Made by a program: the position numbers and the translations under genes. A stretch of 64,000 bases of DNA, from contig NZ_JAGGKK010000003.1 in the NCBI RefSeq assembly GCF_017873675.1, positions 62,001 to 126,000 on the forward strand, in the 5' to 3' direction. Origin of the DNA: Virgibacillus litoralis. GTDB lineage: Bacteria; Bacillota; Bacilli; Bacillales; Amphibacillaceae. The notes under the pieces are model-generated. The model saw nothing but the letters and a program-made list of their open reading frames with translations, made no database searches and was not told where the DNA came from. Below are positions 17,875 to 26,812 of this stretch, piece after piece. Position 1 is the stretch's first letter. Every line of letters starts with the position of its first letter.

Positions 17875-17957
17875 GGAAATGAATTCTATTCGACACGTTT
17901 GGACAAGTATTTACAAAAACTCTTTATCATTAGAATTACTCGACTTGTCGCTAAGTA

Positions 17958-17990
17958 CAAAAAAAGGCGCAGGTGAAAGTTCACCTGCGC
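17958..17990 (-). terminator. trxB terminator
   Basis: GCGCAGGTGAA pairs with TTCACCTGCGC around a short loop and is followed on the minus strand by CTTTTTTT. It is 130 bp past the trxB stop. The rest of the 17798-18121 gap holds only the yvcI promoter and AT-rich sequence. Confidence 0.85.
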
Positions 17991-18121
17991 AATAAACTAA
18001 TTTATCTATTAAAAGGGGGTCAATTAGTTAACTACATTGTAACTGATAAATATTTCGTGCGTGTTACAACAGCGTTAAGAAGTAATTACTTTCTGAAAAG
18101 TTACTTTTTACAATTGCCATG

Positions 18122-19114
<993 letters not shown>

Positions 19115-19160
19115 TCAATCGTATAAAAAGTTAGCGAATTAGTCTATTTTTCTGCTCAGA

Positions 19161-20165
19161 TCAAACATTCCACGGACCTTCCTCTTGTGACAAGTTAGGA
19201 TGCTTTTTACAGCCTTCTTCCCATAATGATAGTGACTTGGAAGGTTCACCGAGCTTGTAAGCTGTTACGCTATACCATTTATAATAGGATAAGTGATTTT
19301 TAACAATACTTTTTGAAAGTTTACAGAAACGTGCATATGCTTCATGATATACACCTGTTCTTGCAAGTGTAACCGCTATTCGCAATTTTTGTTGTTCATG
19401 CATTGGGTATACGTTTAGTAATCCCTTAATATGGCGTTCATATTCCTGTATTCGACCCAATTCATAGTAAAAAACTGCTAAATTCACATGACTGTGCAAC
19501 GAATCTGGCTGATCATTTAATATGTCCAATTCCATTTCTACCGCATCATCTTTATATCCAGAAAAGAATAAGGCGTGTGTGTAGTCATGTTTTGTTAATT
19601 TATGTTCTGGAAATAGTGTCATCATTTCTTCAAGTAATGGAATTGCTTTGTCCCATTCCATGTTGTCCATATGGTAAAATATTGTTTCCTGATATATAAG
19701 CAGCTCATCTTCTTCCTCGAGCTCCCAATCGTTATTTTCATCTTCATCGAAATCGATTAATTCCAGTAATTGTTCTGCTTCATCAGAAAAGTCACCATCG
19801 GGCTCTTTATCAAGATATGATTTCGCATATTTTTTTGCATCATTTAATAATCCTAAATGTGCGTAATTGTTTGCCAATAAATAATAGCAATCCGTATATT
19901 GACCATCTGATGATTGCAATACCTTAGTTAAGAGCTGATTTGCTTCATGATAAGAACCAACTTCAGTATATATTATTGATAATTGACATTTATACAAATT
20001 ATCTTTAGGTGTCATTTCAACCGCTTTAACAAGCCATTTTATAGAAGAATTGAACTTCCGTTTCTGAAATGCTTCTACACCTTTTGTGAAATAAAATTCG
20101 CCATCTGGTATAAAAGGGATAACATTATGTTGTCTTCTATCTGATTTATTCTCAATATGATGCAT
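19161..20165 (-). CDS. Tetratricopeptide-repeat protein (YvcD-like)
   Basis: A 334-residue soluble protein built of TPR-like helix pairs, for example GVEAFQKRKFNSSIKWLVKAVEM near residue 27 and further units to the end, interrupted by an acidic stretch (DFDEDENNDWELEEEDE) around 145. TPR domains mediate protein contacts; no catalytic motif is present. ATG 20165 follows AAGGGGGG. It is upstream of trxB on the same strand, as B. subtilis yvcD is. Specific role unknown. Confidence 0.8.
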   Translation of the reverse strand: MHHIENKSDRRQHNVIPFIPDGEFYFTKGVEAFQKRKFNSSIKWLVKAVEMTPKDNLYKCQLSIIYTEVGSYHEANQLLTKVLQSSDGQYTDCYYLLANNYAHLGLLNDAKKYAKSYLDKEPDGDFSDEAEQLLELIDFDEDENNDWELEEEDELLIYQETIFYHMDNMEWDKAIPLLEEMMTLFPEHKLTKHDYTHALFFSGYKDDAVEMELDILNDQPDSLHSHVNLAVFYYELGRIQEYERHIKGLLNVYPMHEQQKLRIAVTLARTGVYHEAYARFCKLSKSIVKNHLSYYKWYSVTAYKLGEPSKSLSLWEEGCKKHPNLSQEEGPWNV

Positions 20166-20320
20166 GTGTACCCCCCTTATTTGTCGAAACTTACCGAACA
20201 AAGTATATCACAGTTTTTAGGAGATTTATATATGTAAAAATAAAGGTTGTTTTCTGAAAAGTTTGTTGGTCTTAGATATAACTTCGGCTTAATGTGGGAA
20301 AAGGTTTAAAATCTATAATT

Positions 20321-20373
20321 ACTTTCTTACTGCAAATAAAAAAGATGCCATTTTATTGTTTATCATGGCATCT
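20321..20373 (-). terminator. Terminator after acyl-CoA dehydrogenase, with repeat remnant
   Basis: AGATGCCA/TGGCATCT arms (20343-20350, 20366-20373) are followed on the minus strand by TTTTTT. Immediately beyond is a 12-nt exact match (CTTTCTTACTGC) to the stem II arm of the two-stem dispersed repeat, probably a remnant. Confidence 0.7.
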
Positions 20374-20421
20374 ACAACAATTATTATTAAACTGACATTC
20401 ATTTTATGATTCTTCAGCCGA

Positions 20422-22086
20422 TTAGCTGTTTGATACAGACTTTTCTATTACATCTTCTCCTACAATCAAATCAAAATAATCAAGTGGCAGTGTGTCCTCC
20501 CTGGTTTCAAACGTCATATTTAAGAATACTTTTGCAATTGCCATGTCACGTGCCTGACTCTCTCCTGAACCATAGGCGTCTGCCACCGCACTAATTCCTT
20601 CAAATATAGCTGTCATTTTCTTAGCAATTTTTTTAGGGTACATAAGACGGGTTCGTTCATCCATCTGTTGAATTTTTTCAATAAAGTTTTCCAAATCGTA
20701 AATTGCAGCAATTAATGGCTCTGTGAGTTCACCACTAGGAAGTGTTTCCAGCTGCTCCTTCATTTCCTGTATGAATACATCGTGAATACGGAATTTCTCC
20801 ATAAGTCGCATGACTTCTAATCCAAGTATGTTAGCAGTTCCTTCCCAAACTGTCAGCACTTGAGCATCACGCAACAGCCTTGGTGTTACAAAGTCTTCAA
20901 TATATCCATTACCACCATGCATTTCGATCGCTTCATGGCAAAAAGCAATCGATTGTTCTGCTGTTTCTTTTTTCAAAATAGCAATATACAAACGTAAGAG
21001 CGCTTGTTCATTTGTTGTCGCACTTGAATTTTTTTGCATAACTTTATCAAACAAATTAATTAACTTAAATGTAGAACTAGTCTCCACTTCCAATTTCGCT
21101 GCCAGTTGAACTAATGTTTCCTGAACCATCGGATATGCAGTCAGCTTATTTCCAAAAGCCTCCCGGTCCATTGCATAATCTTTTGCCTCTGTATATGCTC
21201 TGCGCATAATTCCTAGTGATGCTACAGCATTACAGACACGTGAGAGGTTCAATGCTTCCATCATATACTTGAATCCCTTTTTGGCATCACCTACTAGATA
21301 TCCTTTTGCACCATCAAGTTCAACTTCAGCTGACGGTACTGCTCTTACACCAAGTTTATCTTTCAACCGGCGAATTGTTATATTGTTATCCTTCCATGGT
21401 ACAAGGAATAAACTTAAACCTTTTGTTCCAGGCTCTGCTCCTTTCACTCTTGCAAGCACCATTGCTACGCCACACATGCCGGCATTACTTGCAAAATATT
21501 TCTCTCCTTGAAGTGTGTAATAACCATCGTGTTCAATCGCTTCAACTTCATTTGTACCTACGTCAGATCCACCCTGCCGTTCTGTCAGAAAAGTGGCCCC
21601 TTCAAATAATTCCACGTCACCCGTTGCAAGGACATGTGGAAGGAATTTATCCTTTAATACCTGATCAGCATAATGATCAATCAAATAAGCAGTTGCCATT
21701 GTTAGTGTGACAGGACAATAAAAGCCTGGTTCTGCCTGGGATAATAAATATCCTTGAGCAAATGAAAATAGATAATTACCCTGACGACCCAGTTGTGGAA
21801 TCTCCTTATGAACATAACCGACAATACCAGTATAATAGGTTTCTTTCACAGTCTGCTTATAGCCTTCATTTACCCAAACGTGCGAAATATCATTGCCCAT
21901 TTTGTCGTATTTGATTAATTTTGGCTGACCCTCACGATCCGTGTGAGCAGCACGTTCATCAATGTCTGTAGAGACTCTTTCTCCAAATTCGGTCAGCGAT
22001 TCATCAGCATACCGAAAAAAATCCACAGGCAAATTATTCTTTAGAATGGCCTGAATTTTTTTATCTGCCGTGTAAAAATTTCTCAC
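20422..22086 (-). CDS. AidB-like acyl-CoA dehydrogenase
   Basis: A 554-residue flavoenzyme, longer than the 380-residue short-chain enzymes and similar in size to AidB/long-form dehydrogenases. The middle domain shows TERQGGSDVGTNE (flavin and substrate loop) and the C-terminal half shows EMHGGNGYIEDF and QVLTVWEGTANI, the glutamate of the latter being the catalytic-base position of the AidB/isovaleryl type. GTG 22086 directly abuts the stop of the ligase remnant and has GGGGAGGTAAG upstream, so the pair was a translationally coupled fatty-acid operon. The actual acyl substrate is not known; it may now be expressed without its partner ligase. Confidence 0.82.
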   Translation of the reverse strand: MRNFYTADKKIQAILKNNLPVDFFRYADESLTEFGERVSTDIDERAAHTDREGQPKLIKYDKMGNDISHVWVNEGYKQTVKETYYTGIVGYVHKEIPQLGRQGNYLFSFAQGYLLSQAEPGFYCPVTLTMATAYLIDHYADQVLKDKFLPHVLATGDVELFEGATFLTERQGGSDVGTNEVEAIEHDGYYTLQGEKYFASNAGMCGVAMVLARVKGAEPGTKGLSLFLVPWKDNNITIRRLKDKLGVRAVPSAEVELDGAKGYLVGDAKKGFKYMMEALNLSRVCNAVASLGIMRRAYTEAKDYAMDREAFGNKLTAYPMVQETLVQLAAKLEVETSSTFKLINLFDKVMQKNSSATTNEQALLRLYIAILKKETAEQSIAFCHEAIEMHGGNGYIEDFVTPRLLRDAQVLTVWEGTANILGLEVMRLMEKFRIHDVFIQEMKEQLETLPSGELTEPLIAAIYDLENFIEKIQQMDERTRLMYPKKIAKKMTAIFEGISAVADAYGSGESQARDMAIAKVFLNMTFETREDTLPLDYFDLIVGEDVIEKSVSNS

Positions 22087-22212
22087 TTAACTTACCTCCC
22101 CGCTATTGTGTTCACGTAGCTTATTCTTTAATAATTTACCGGTCATATTTCGTGGCAGCGCTTCCAAAATTTATTTGACAGGAAAATATGCATCCTGATA
22201 TGCCTTTTCCAT
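22087..22212 (-). pseudogene. C-terminal remnant of an acyl-CoA synthetase
   Basis: Reading the minus strand in one frame gives MEKAYQDAYFPVK, an in-frame TAA, then ILEALPRNMTGKLLKN and KLREHNSGEVS, ending at TAA 22087. LPRNxTGKLLK is the C-terminal signature of AMP-forming acyl-CoA ligases and contains the catalytic lysine. Only about 41 codons of a protein of some 520 remain, with an internal stop. The stop codon touches the acyl-CoA dehydrogenase start, showing the former operon. Upstream sequence is unrecognisable. Confidence 0.78.
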
Positions 22213-22271
22213 TCACTCCCTTCTCATGTAATCGCAATATTCTTTAAATATAGTTTACCATTAACATTAAC

Positions 22272-22755
22272 TTAAAGTGCAACAAAATTTTTTCGAAGGT
22301 TTCTATTAGCTAGTGCGGTGAAGTATTGATTCATGGCTTCCTTTTGTTGATTGACCTCTTCCTTCTGTTGATTCGCATCTTCCTTCTGTTGATTCACGCC
22401 CTTCTTCTGGCGATTCACGCTCTCCTTCTGGCGATTCACGCTCTTCTTCTGTTGATTCACGCCTTTCTTCTGTTGATTCACGCCCTCCTTCTGTTGATTC
22501 ATGCCTTCCTTCTGGCGATTCACGCCCTCCTTCTGGCGATTCACACCCTCCTTCTGGCGATTCACACCCTCCTTCTGGCGATTCACGCCTTCCTTCTGGC
22601 GATTCGCGCTCTCCTTCTGTTGATTCACCCCCTTCTTCTGGCGATTCACACTCTCCTTCTGGCGATTCACGCTCTCCTTCTGGCGATTCGCGCCCCCCCT
22701 TCTGTTGATTCACACCGTTCAGCCAGCACTTATACTTCTCAAATGTTTTGTTCAT
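22272..22755 (-). CDS. Possible repeat protein across a 21-bp minisatellite
   Basis: The minus strand is open through the minisatellite in more than one frame. From ATG 22755 it reads MNKTFEKYKCWLNGVNQQK and then, past a run of seven G, about seventeen RESPEGE-type heptads to 22306. With one G fewer it would read NRQKEGV-type heptads to 22272 and end in a non-repeat tail (YFTALANRNLRKNFVAL). No ribosome site precedes the ATG. Coding status is doubtful; if real it is a low-complexity charged protein subject to frame switching. The opposite strand is also open (leucine-rich), an artefact of the period. Confidence 0.25.
22328..22727. repeat. 21-bp tandem repeat array
   Basis: Eighteen consecutive units start with GATT(C/G) at 22328 and every 21 bp thereafter to 22685, without any indel until the last, which is 22 bp because of a run of seven C (22693-22699). 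The consensus is GATTCACGCCCTCCTTCTGGC. Units end either in GGC or in GTT, a two-base switch with no intermediates, suggesting recombination between two unit types. Confidence 0.92.
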
Positions 22756-22833
22756 ATTTTAGACACACATTGCAGAAGGATTCAGCAAATTGTTGGAGAA
22801 ATTCTATTATTAGATATATAAGGAGGTGAAATT

Positions 22834-23868
22834 TTGTTCGAAAATTATAGAAAGAAATCATATGATCTGTTAATCTACGAGGCATTGCTGAGGCAGCTTA
22901 AAGGAGATCTCTGGTTTAATGAAAAAATTATTGCTGGGTATAAAAAGGAAAAGGCAGGATATGACGGTGAAAGCGCTGTTGACTATACAATTTCCACATT
23001 TCGGAGTAATGACTTTGTTATCCTTAGAGGGTTACGTTTGAAAAATCCTCCATTTTATTTTCAAATTGACACGCTTATCCTCACAAAAAAGTTCATTTGT
23101 ATCCTGGAGATAAAAAACTATAAAGGCATATTTAGCTATGATTCCAAACAACATCAGCTAACTCAAAAAGTAAATGGTCGGATAAATTCTTATAAAGATC
23201 CTATTTTGCAGGCGGAAGCTCAAAAGAACCATTTAAAGACATGGCTTGTACATCGCGGATTTTTTAACATACCAATTGAAACGCTTGTCGTAGTTGCGTA
23301 TCCTTCCACTATCGTTGAGAATATTCATCAGGATGCATCGGTATATAATAAAATCATTCATACAGCAAGTCTGCAGCTCCAAATAGAGAGACTAAATAAC
23401 CTTTATTCAAAAGATTCACTGACTATGCCAGCAGTACAGGAAATTGGCAGACAACTTCAACAGGCAGATGAGCCGCTTCGAACAAATATCCTGCAACAGC
23501 TCGGTTTAGCTGAGCATCATTTTATAGATGGGGTTCTATGCACAAAATGCAACAAGTTTCCTATGAAAAGGCTGTATAAAAAATGGCTTTGCTCAGAATG
23601 TAAAAACACAGATACAAAAGCCCATGAACAAGTCATATATGATTATTTCCTAATTCATGGAGACACAATTACTAACAGACAATGCCAGCATATTCTTAAG
23701 ATTAAATCGCCGCGGACGCCTCATACATTACTAACAGGTATGGAACTTAGACAGTCTGGTAATAACAGGACAAGAAAGTATCATGCCCCGCCCTCACAAG
23801 GTTACCCACAGAAATCTTATATACCAGCAAACAGACTCATGAGAATACAACAGGAAAATCCCAATTGA
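22834..23868 (+). CDS. NERD-domain nuclease-related protein
   Basis: A 344-residue protein with a NERD domain (about residues 45-160) of the PD-(D/E)xK fold: GESAVDYTI, then FQIDTLIL (aspartate) and LEIKNYKG (the ExK pair), the full catalytic set. A zinc-ribbon-like CTKCNKFP...WLCSECK follows at about 235-258, and a basic tail ends the protein. Start is TTG 22834 with AAGGAGGTGA upstream. It stands alone, oriented opposite to its neighbours. NERD proteins occur in DNA-processing and mobile contexts; a DNA-damage or defence role is possible but unproven. Confidence 0.82.
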   Translation: MFENYRKKSYDLLIYEALLRQLKGDLWFNEKIIAGYKKEKAGYDGESAVDYTISTFRSNDFVILRGLRLKNPPFYFQIDTLILTKKFICILEIKNYKGIFSYDSKQHQLTQKVNGRINSYKDPILQAEAQKNHLKTWLVHRGFFNIPIETLVVVAYPSTIVENIHQDASVYNKIIHTASLQLQIERLNNLYSKDSLTMPAVQEIGRQLQQADEPLRTNILQQLGLAEHHFIDGVLCTKCNKFPMKRLYKKWLCSECKNTDTKAHEQVIYDYFLIHGDTITNRQCQHILKIKSPRTPHTLLTGMELRQSGNNRTRKYHAPPSQGYPQKSYIPANRLMRIQQENPN

Positions 23869-23920
23869 AGAAACTGTTAAGCTTTTTGGTAGCCCCATCC
23901 GCCCTCCCAGCCCAATTTAA

Positions 23921-23955
23921 AAATCCGGCTGAGATAAATTTACTCAACCGGATTT
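23921..23955 (-). terminator. glpD terminator overlapping its stop codon
   Basis: AAATCCGG-TTGAG pairs with CTCAGCCGGATTT (one mismatch), followed on the minus strand by TTTT. The 5' arm is the last coding sequence of glpD, and the TAA stop lies at the start of the loop. Confidence 0.8.
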
Positions 23956-25598
23956 ACTGCTTCATATAATAACTGTTCCAGTTCGGCCGTATAGCTCTCT
24001 TCCTGGGCCGCACCCCAGTGCAATGCTTTTGCCATATAATTAATAACCTTATCCTTATGTGTTCGTACGAAGTCAATATCGAAAAATAATGCTCCGGTTC
24101 GCCGCACGAAAAAGTCAACTGGTTTAAAAATCATTTCATGCTCAAGCGCATATGTTAGTTCGGCAAAAACAACGTGATCAATCCCAGCTTCATCAGCAGT
24201 TGGCTTTTCTCCTTGATAAAGTTCAAAGACTTTATCAATATTTGCTCCATATTTTTGAATTAAAAATAGTGCTGTTTCTTCTCCAATTCCCAATGCTATT
24301 GCTTCGGCAACTTTACGATCTTTGAAGCGCTGGAACCCTCTTGAGCCGCCAACTTCACCACCAGAAATCGGTAATTCTTCTGTATCGGACTCAGAATATA
24401 AAATCCCATTCTCCTCTTTCAGCTGTTCAACAATGGTGTTAACGGCCTCTTCGGCCATTTTTCGATATCCGGTTAATTTTCCACCTGCCATTGAAATAAG
24501 ACCTGTTTCAGAAATGAAAATTTCATCCTTACGAGAAATTTCACTTGGATCCTTACCGTCTTCAGCAATTAATGGCCGTAATCCAGCATAACTTGATTCA
24601 ACGTCCTCTTTCGTCATATCCAACGAAGGAAACATAAAATTAATGGTATCAAGTAAGTAATCGCGGTCATCGACGGTCATAGTTGGATGTGATACTTCCC
24701 CTTCATAGCTTGTGTCGGTGGTTCCTACGTAAGTAACTTTATTTCGAGGTATGGCAAAAATCATTCGTCCATCTGGTGCATCAAAATATATAGCTTGCTG
24801 TAAAGGGAACCTCTCTTTTGAAAACACTAAGTGTACTCCTTTTGTTAGCTGCAGTGATTTCCCCTGTCTGGATCCATCAATTTCTCGCAGGTCATCCACC
24901 CACGGTCCGCCAGCATTAATTATTTTTTTAGCATATACATTATGTGTTTCGCCACTGATCTGATCTTCGACTACTGCACCTTCAATATTTCCGGACTTAT
25001 AAATAAAATCTACAACCTTCGCATAATTAATCGCATGTGCACCTTTTTCAACTGCTTTTTTCATAACTTCAATCGTGAGCCTTGCATCATCCGTTTTATA
25101 TTCAACGTAGTACCCTGCACCTTTAAGATTTTTTTCCTTAACAAGTGGTTCTTTTTCCAGTGCTTCACCAGGCTTTAACATTTTCCTGCGCTCGTCTTTC
25201 TTTACTCCTGCTAAAAAATCATAAACACGTAACCCAATACTTGTTGTAAACGGTCCGAAGTTACCACCTTGATAGAACGGAAGCATCATCCACTCAGGTG
25301 TTGTAACGTGTGGACCGTTTTCATAGACAATCTCCCGTTCTTTTCCAACTTCAGCAACCATCTTAACTTCATACTGTTTTAAATATCGAAGGCCACCATG
25401 AACAAGCTTGGTCGAGCGGCTTGAGGTGCCAGCAGCAAAATCCTGCATTTCGACAACTGCAGTCTTTAACCCGCGTGTAACTGCATCCAATGCAATTCCC
25501 GCTCCAGTAATGCCACCACCAATTACTAGTATATCAAGTTCTTTTCGTTCAATCTGTTGAAAGACTTCTCCTCTTTGATAACTTGAAAAAGTTGTCAT
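23940..25598 (-). CDS. glpD: Aerobic glycerol-3-phosphate dehydrogenase
   Basis: A 552-residue FAD enzyme at the membrane face that oxidises glycerol-3-phosphate to dihydroxyacetone phosphate and feeds electrons to menaquinone. The N-terminal FAD motif is VIGGGITGAGIALDAV (residues about 25-40), followed by GTSSRSTKLVHGGLRYL, and the substrate-site region contains GGKLTGYRKMAE. It completes the glycerol pathway started by GlpF and GlpK. The leader upstream carries a terminator and a motif shared with glpF, the expected GlpP antitermination control. Confidence 0.96.
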   Translation of the reverse strand: MTTFSSYQRGEVFQQIERKELDILVIGGGITGAGIALDAVTRGLKTAVVEMQDFAAGTSSRSTKLVHGGLRYLKQYEVKMVAEVGKEREIVYENGPHVTTPEWMMLPFYQGGNFGPFTTSIGLRVYDFLAGVKKDERRKMLKPGEALEKEPLVKEKNLKGAGYYVEYKTDDARLTIEVMKKAVEKGAHAINYAKVVDFIYKSGNIEGAVVEDQISGETHNVYAKKIINAGGPWVDDLREIDGSRQGKSLQLTKGVHLVFSKERFPLQQAIYFDAPDGRMIFAIPRNKVTYVGTTDTSYEGEVSHPTMTVDDRDYLLDTINFMFPSLDMTKEDVESSYAGLRPLIAEDGKDPSEISRKDEIFISETGLISMAGGKLTGYRKMAEEAVNTIVEQLKEENGILYSESDTEELPISGGEVGGSRGFQRFKDRKVAEAIALGIGEETALFLIQKYGANIDKVFELYQGEKPTADEAGIDHVVFAELTYALEHEMIFKPVDFFVRRTGALFFDIDFVRTHKDKVINYMAKALHWGAAQEESYTAELEQLLYEAVNPVE

Positions 25599-25653
25599 AA
25601 CACTTCACTCTCCTCATTACTATCATTATAAAGGCTTTTTACATATATATTAG

Positions 25654-25727
25654 AAAAAAAAGAAACCACAAAAATAAACTAATGAACTATACTAATCATC
25701 AGCAATTTGTGGTTTCTCCATTTCTCC
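25654..25727 (-). promoter_or_regulatory. glpD leader terminator and GlpP target
   Basis: On the minus strand GAAACCACAAA (25716-25706) pairs with TTTGTGGTTTC (25672-25662), followed by TTTTTTTT. The motif GGAGAAATGGAGAAACC (25727-25711) overlaps the first arm. The glpF leader has nearly the same motif in the same place, so GlpP binding there would prevent terminator formation. Confidence 0.75.
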
Positions 25728-25750
25728 GACACATCTATTAACTTATTTAT

Positions 25751-25779
25751 ATTGTAGCACAATTCTTCAAAATAGGTAA
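25751..25779 (-). promoter_or_regulatory. glpD promoter
   Basis: Minus strand: TTACCT (25779-25774), 17 nt, TACAAT (25756-25751), placing the start of transcription just upstream of the leader terminator. The -35 is weak. Confidence 0.5.
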
Positions 25780-25801
25780 AGCAAACTTCTCCAGTATTAT
25801 G

Positions 25802-26176
25802 TTATCCAAACTCCTTCATTATAGCGGAATACACATTTTCAATATCCTTACCCATGCCGGATTCCACAGCTGCCACATATGCTCCTTCAAGTAATGGGGC
25901 TTCTATTATTTTGATATTATCTATTCCCGTCATTTCAAGAGCTAATTCAGCATTCATCTTTGCACTTCCAATATCATAAAACAGCAATACTCCATTCCCG
26001 TCATTTGCACGATCTATAGCCAGCTGTATCTTATCAATGCTTGTTCCAATATCATTTTCGTCCGTACCACCAGCAATTTCAATAGGTACTTCCTTAATGA
26101 CCTGGCGGATAATATCTTTTATTCCCTCAGCCACTTTATTACTATGCGAAATCAGTACGATACCAACGTAAGACAT
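25802..26176 (-). CDS. dhaM: Dihydroxyacetone kinase phosphotransfer subunit DhaM
   Basis: A 124-residue EIIA-mannose-type protein that takes phosphate from the PEP phosphotransferase system and passes it to DhaL-bound ADP. The phosphoacceptor is H11 in GIVLISHSNKVAEG; LLFYDIGSAKMN is the conserved middle motif. Its length is that of the single-domain form, unlike the HPr-EI-fused DhaM of enterobacteria. Last gene of dhaK-dhaL-dhaM; it overlaps the dhaL stop by one base. Confidence 0.92.
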   Translation of the reverse strand: MSYVGIVLISHSNKVAEGIKDIIRQVIKEVPIEIAGGTDENDIGTSIDKIQLAIDRANDGNGVLLFYDIGSAKMNAELALEMTGIDNIKIIEAPLLEGAYVAAVESGMGKDIENVYSAIMKEFG

Positions 26177-26799
26177 TACTTTTCACCTTCTTTAATCACT
26201 TCAGATAATGCCTCAAATATATAAAAGGATGTAGCAGCTCCTGGATCGATGTGTCCAATTGATTTTTCTTTGAAATAAGCTGCTCTTCCCTTAGTTGCCA
26301 TAATATCCTTTGTGTTTTCCATGGCTTTCTTTGCTTCACCTGCTATTTCACCTGATTTAAAACGATCTACTCTTTTAAAGTACTCAACCATTGGTGACCA
26401 AACATCAATAAGTGTCTTCTCACCTTCCACAGCTTTTCCTCGCTGTTTGACACCATTAACCGCTTCTTCTAACATCCTTGTAATGTTATCATGATCAATC
26501 GTATCACTCCTTTTTGCTGCCAAGGACATTTTTAGAAATGCCGTCCCAAATAATGGCCCAGATGCACCACCGACTTTAGACATTAATGTCATAGCTACAT
26601 CCTTTAATAAATTAGCGACATTATCATAATCCTTCATCGTAATTTTATTGCTTACTTCCTGGAATCCGCGTGCCATATTTATCCCATGATCACCGTCACC
26701 AATTGGTTGATCAAGTGATGTTAGATATTCCTTATTGGTATGGATTTTCTCATTAATTCTTTTCATCCATTCAACTGCTTCGGTTACTTGTAACCCCAT
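26176..26799 (-). CDS. dhaL: Dihydroxyacetone kinase nucleotide subunit DhaL
   Basis: A 207-residue helical-barrel subunit holding ADP and magnesium. DQPIGDGDHGINMARG (residues about 31-46) supplies the metal-binding aspartates; GGASGPLFGT and GRAAYFKEKSIGHIDPGAAT complete the nucleotide site. ATG 26799 is chosen because AAAGGAGTG, overlapping the dhaK stop, is eight bases upstream; an earlier ATG 26847 lies within dhaK. Works with DhaK and DhaM. Confidence 0.92.
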   Translation of the reverse strand: MGLQVTEAVEWMKRINEKIHTNKEYLTSLDQPIGDGDHGINMARGFQEVSNKITMKDYDNVANLLKDVAMTLMSKVGGASGPLFGTAFLKMSLAAKRSDTIDHDNITRMLEEAVNGVKQRGKAVEGEKTLIDVWSPMVEYFKRVDRFKSGEIAGEAKKAMENTKDIMATKGRAAYFKEKSIGHIDPGAATSFYIFEALSEVIKEGEK

Positions 26800-26812
26800 G
26801 TCATACACTCCT

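Noticed and set aside
22141-22230. Sequencing error in an intact acyl-CoA ligase
   Set aside because: The remaining frame is only about 41 codons and upstream DNA has no ligase homology; a single error cannot explain it.
22328-22727. CRISPR array
   Set aside because: Units are contiguous 21-mers with no unique spacers, and there are no cas genes.
22326-22829. Leucine-rich open frame on the plus strand across the minisatellite
   Set aside because: A by-product of the 21-bp period, which keeps several frames open; no ribosome site.
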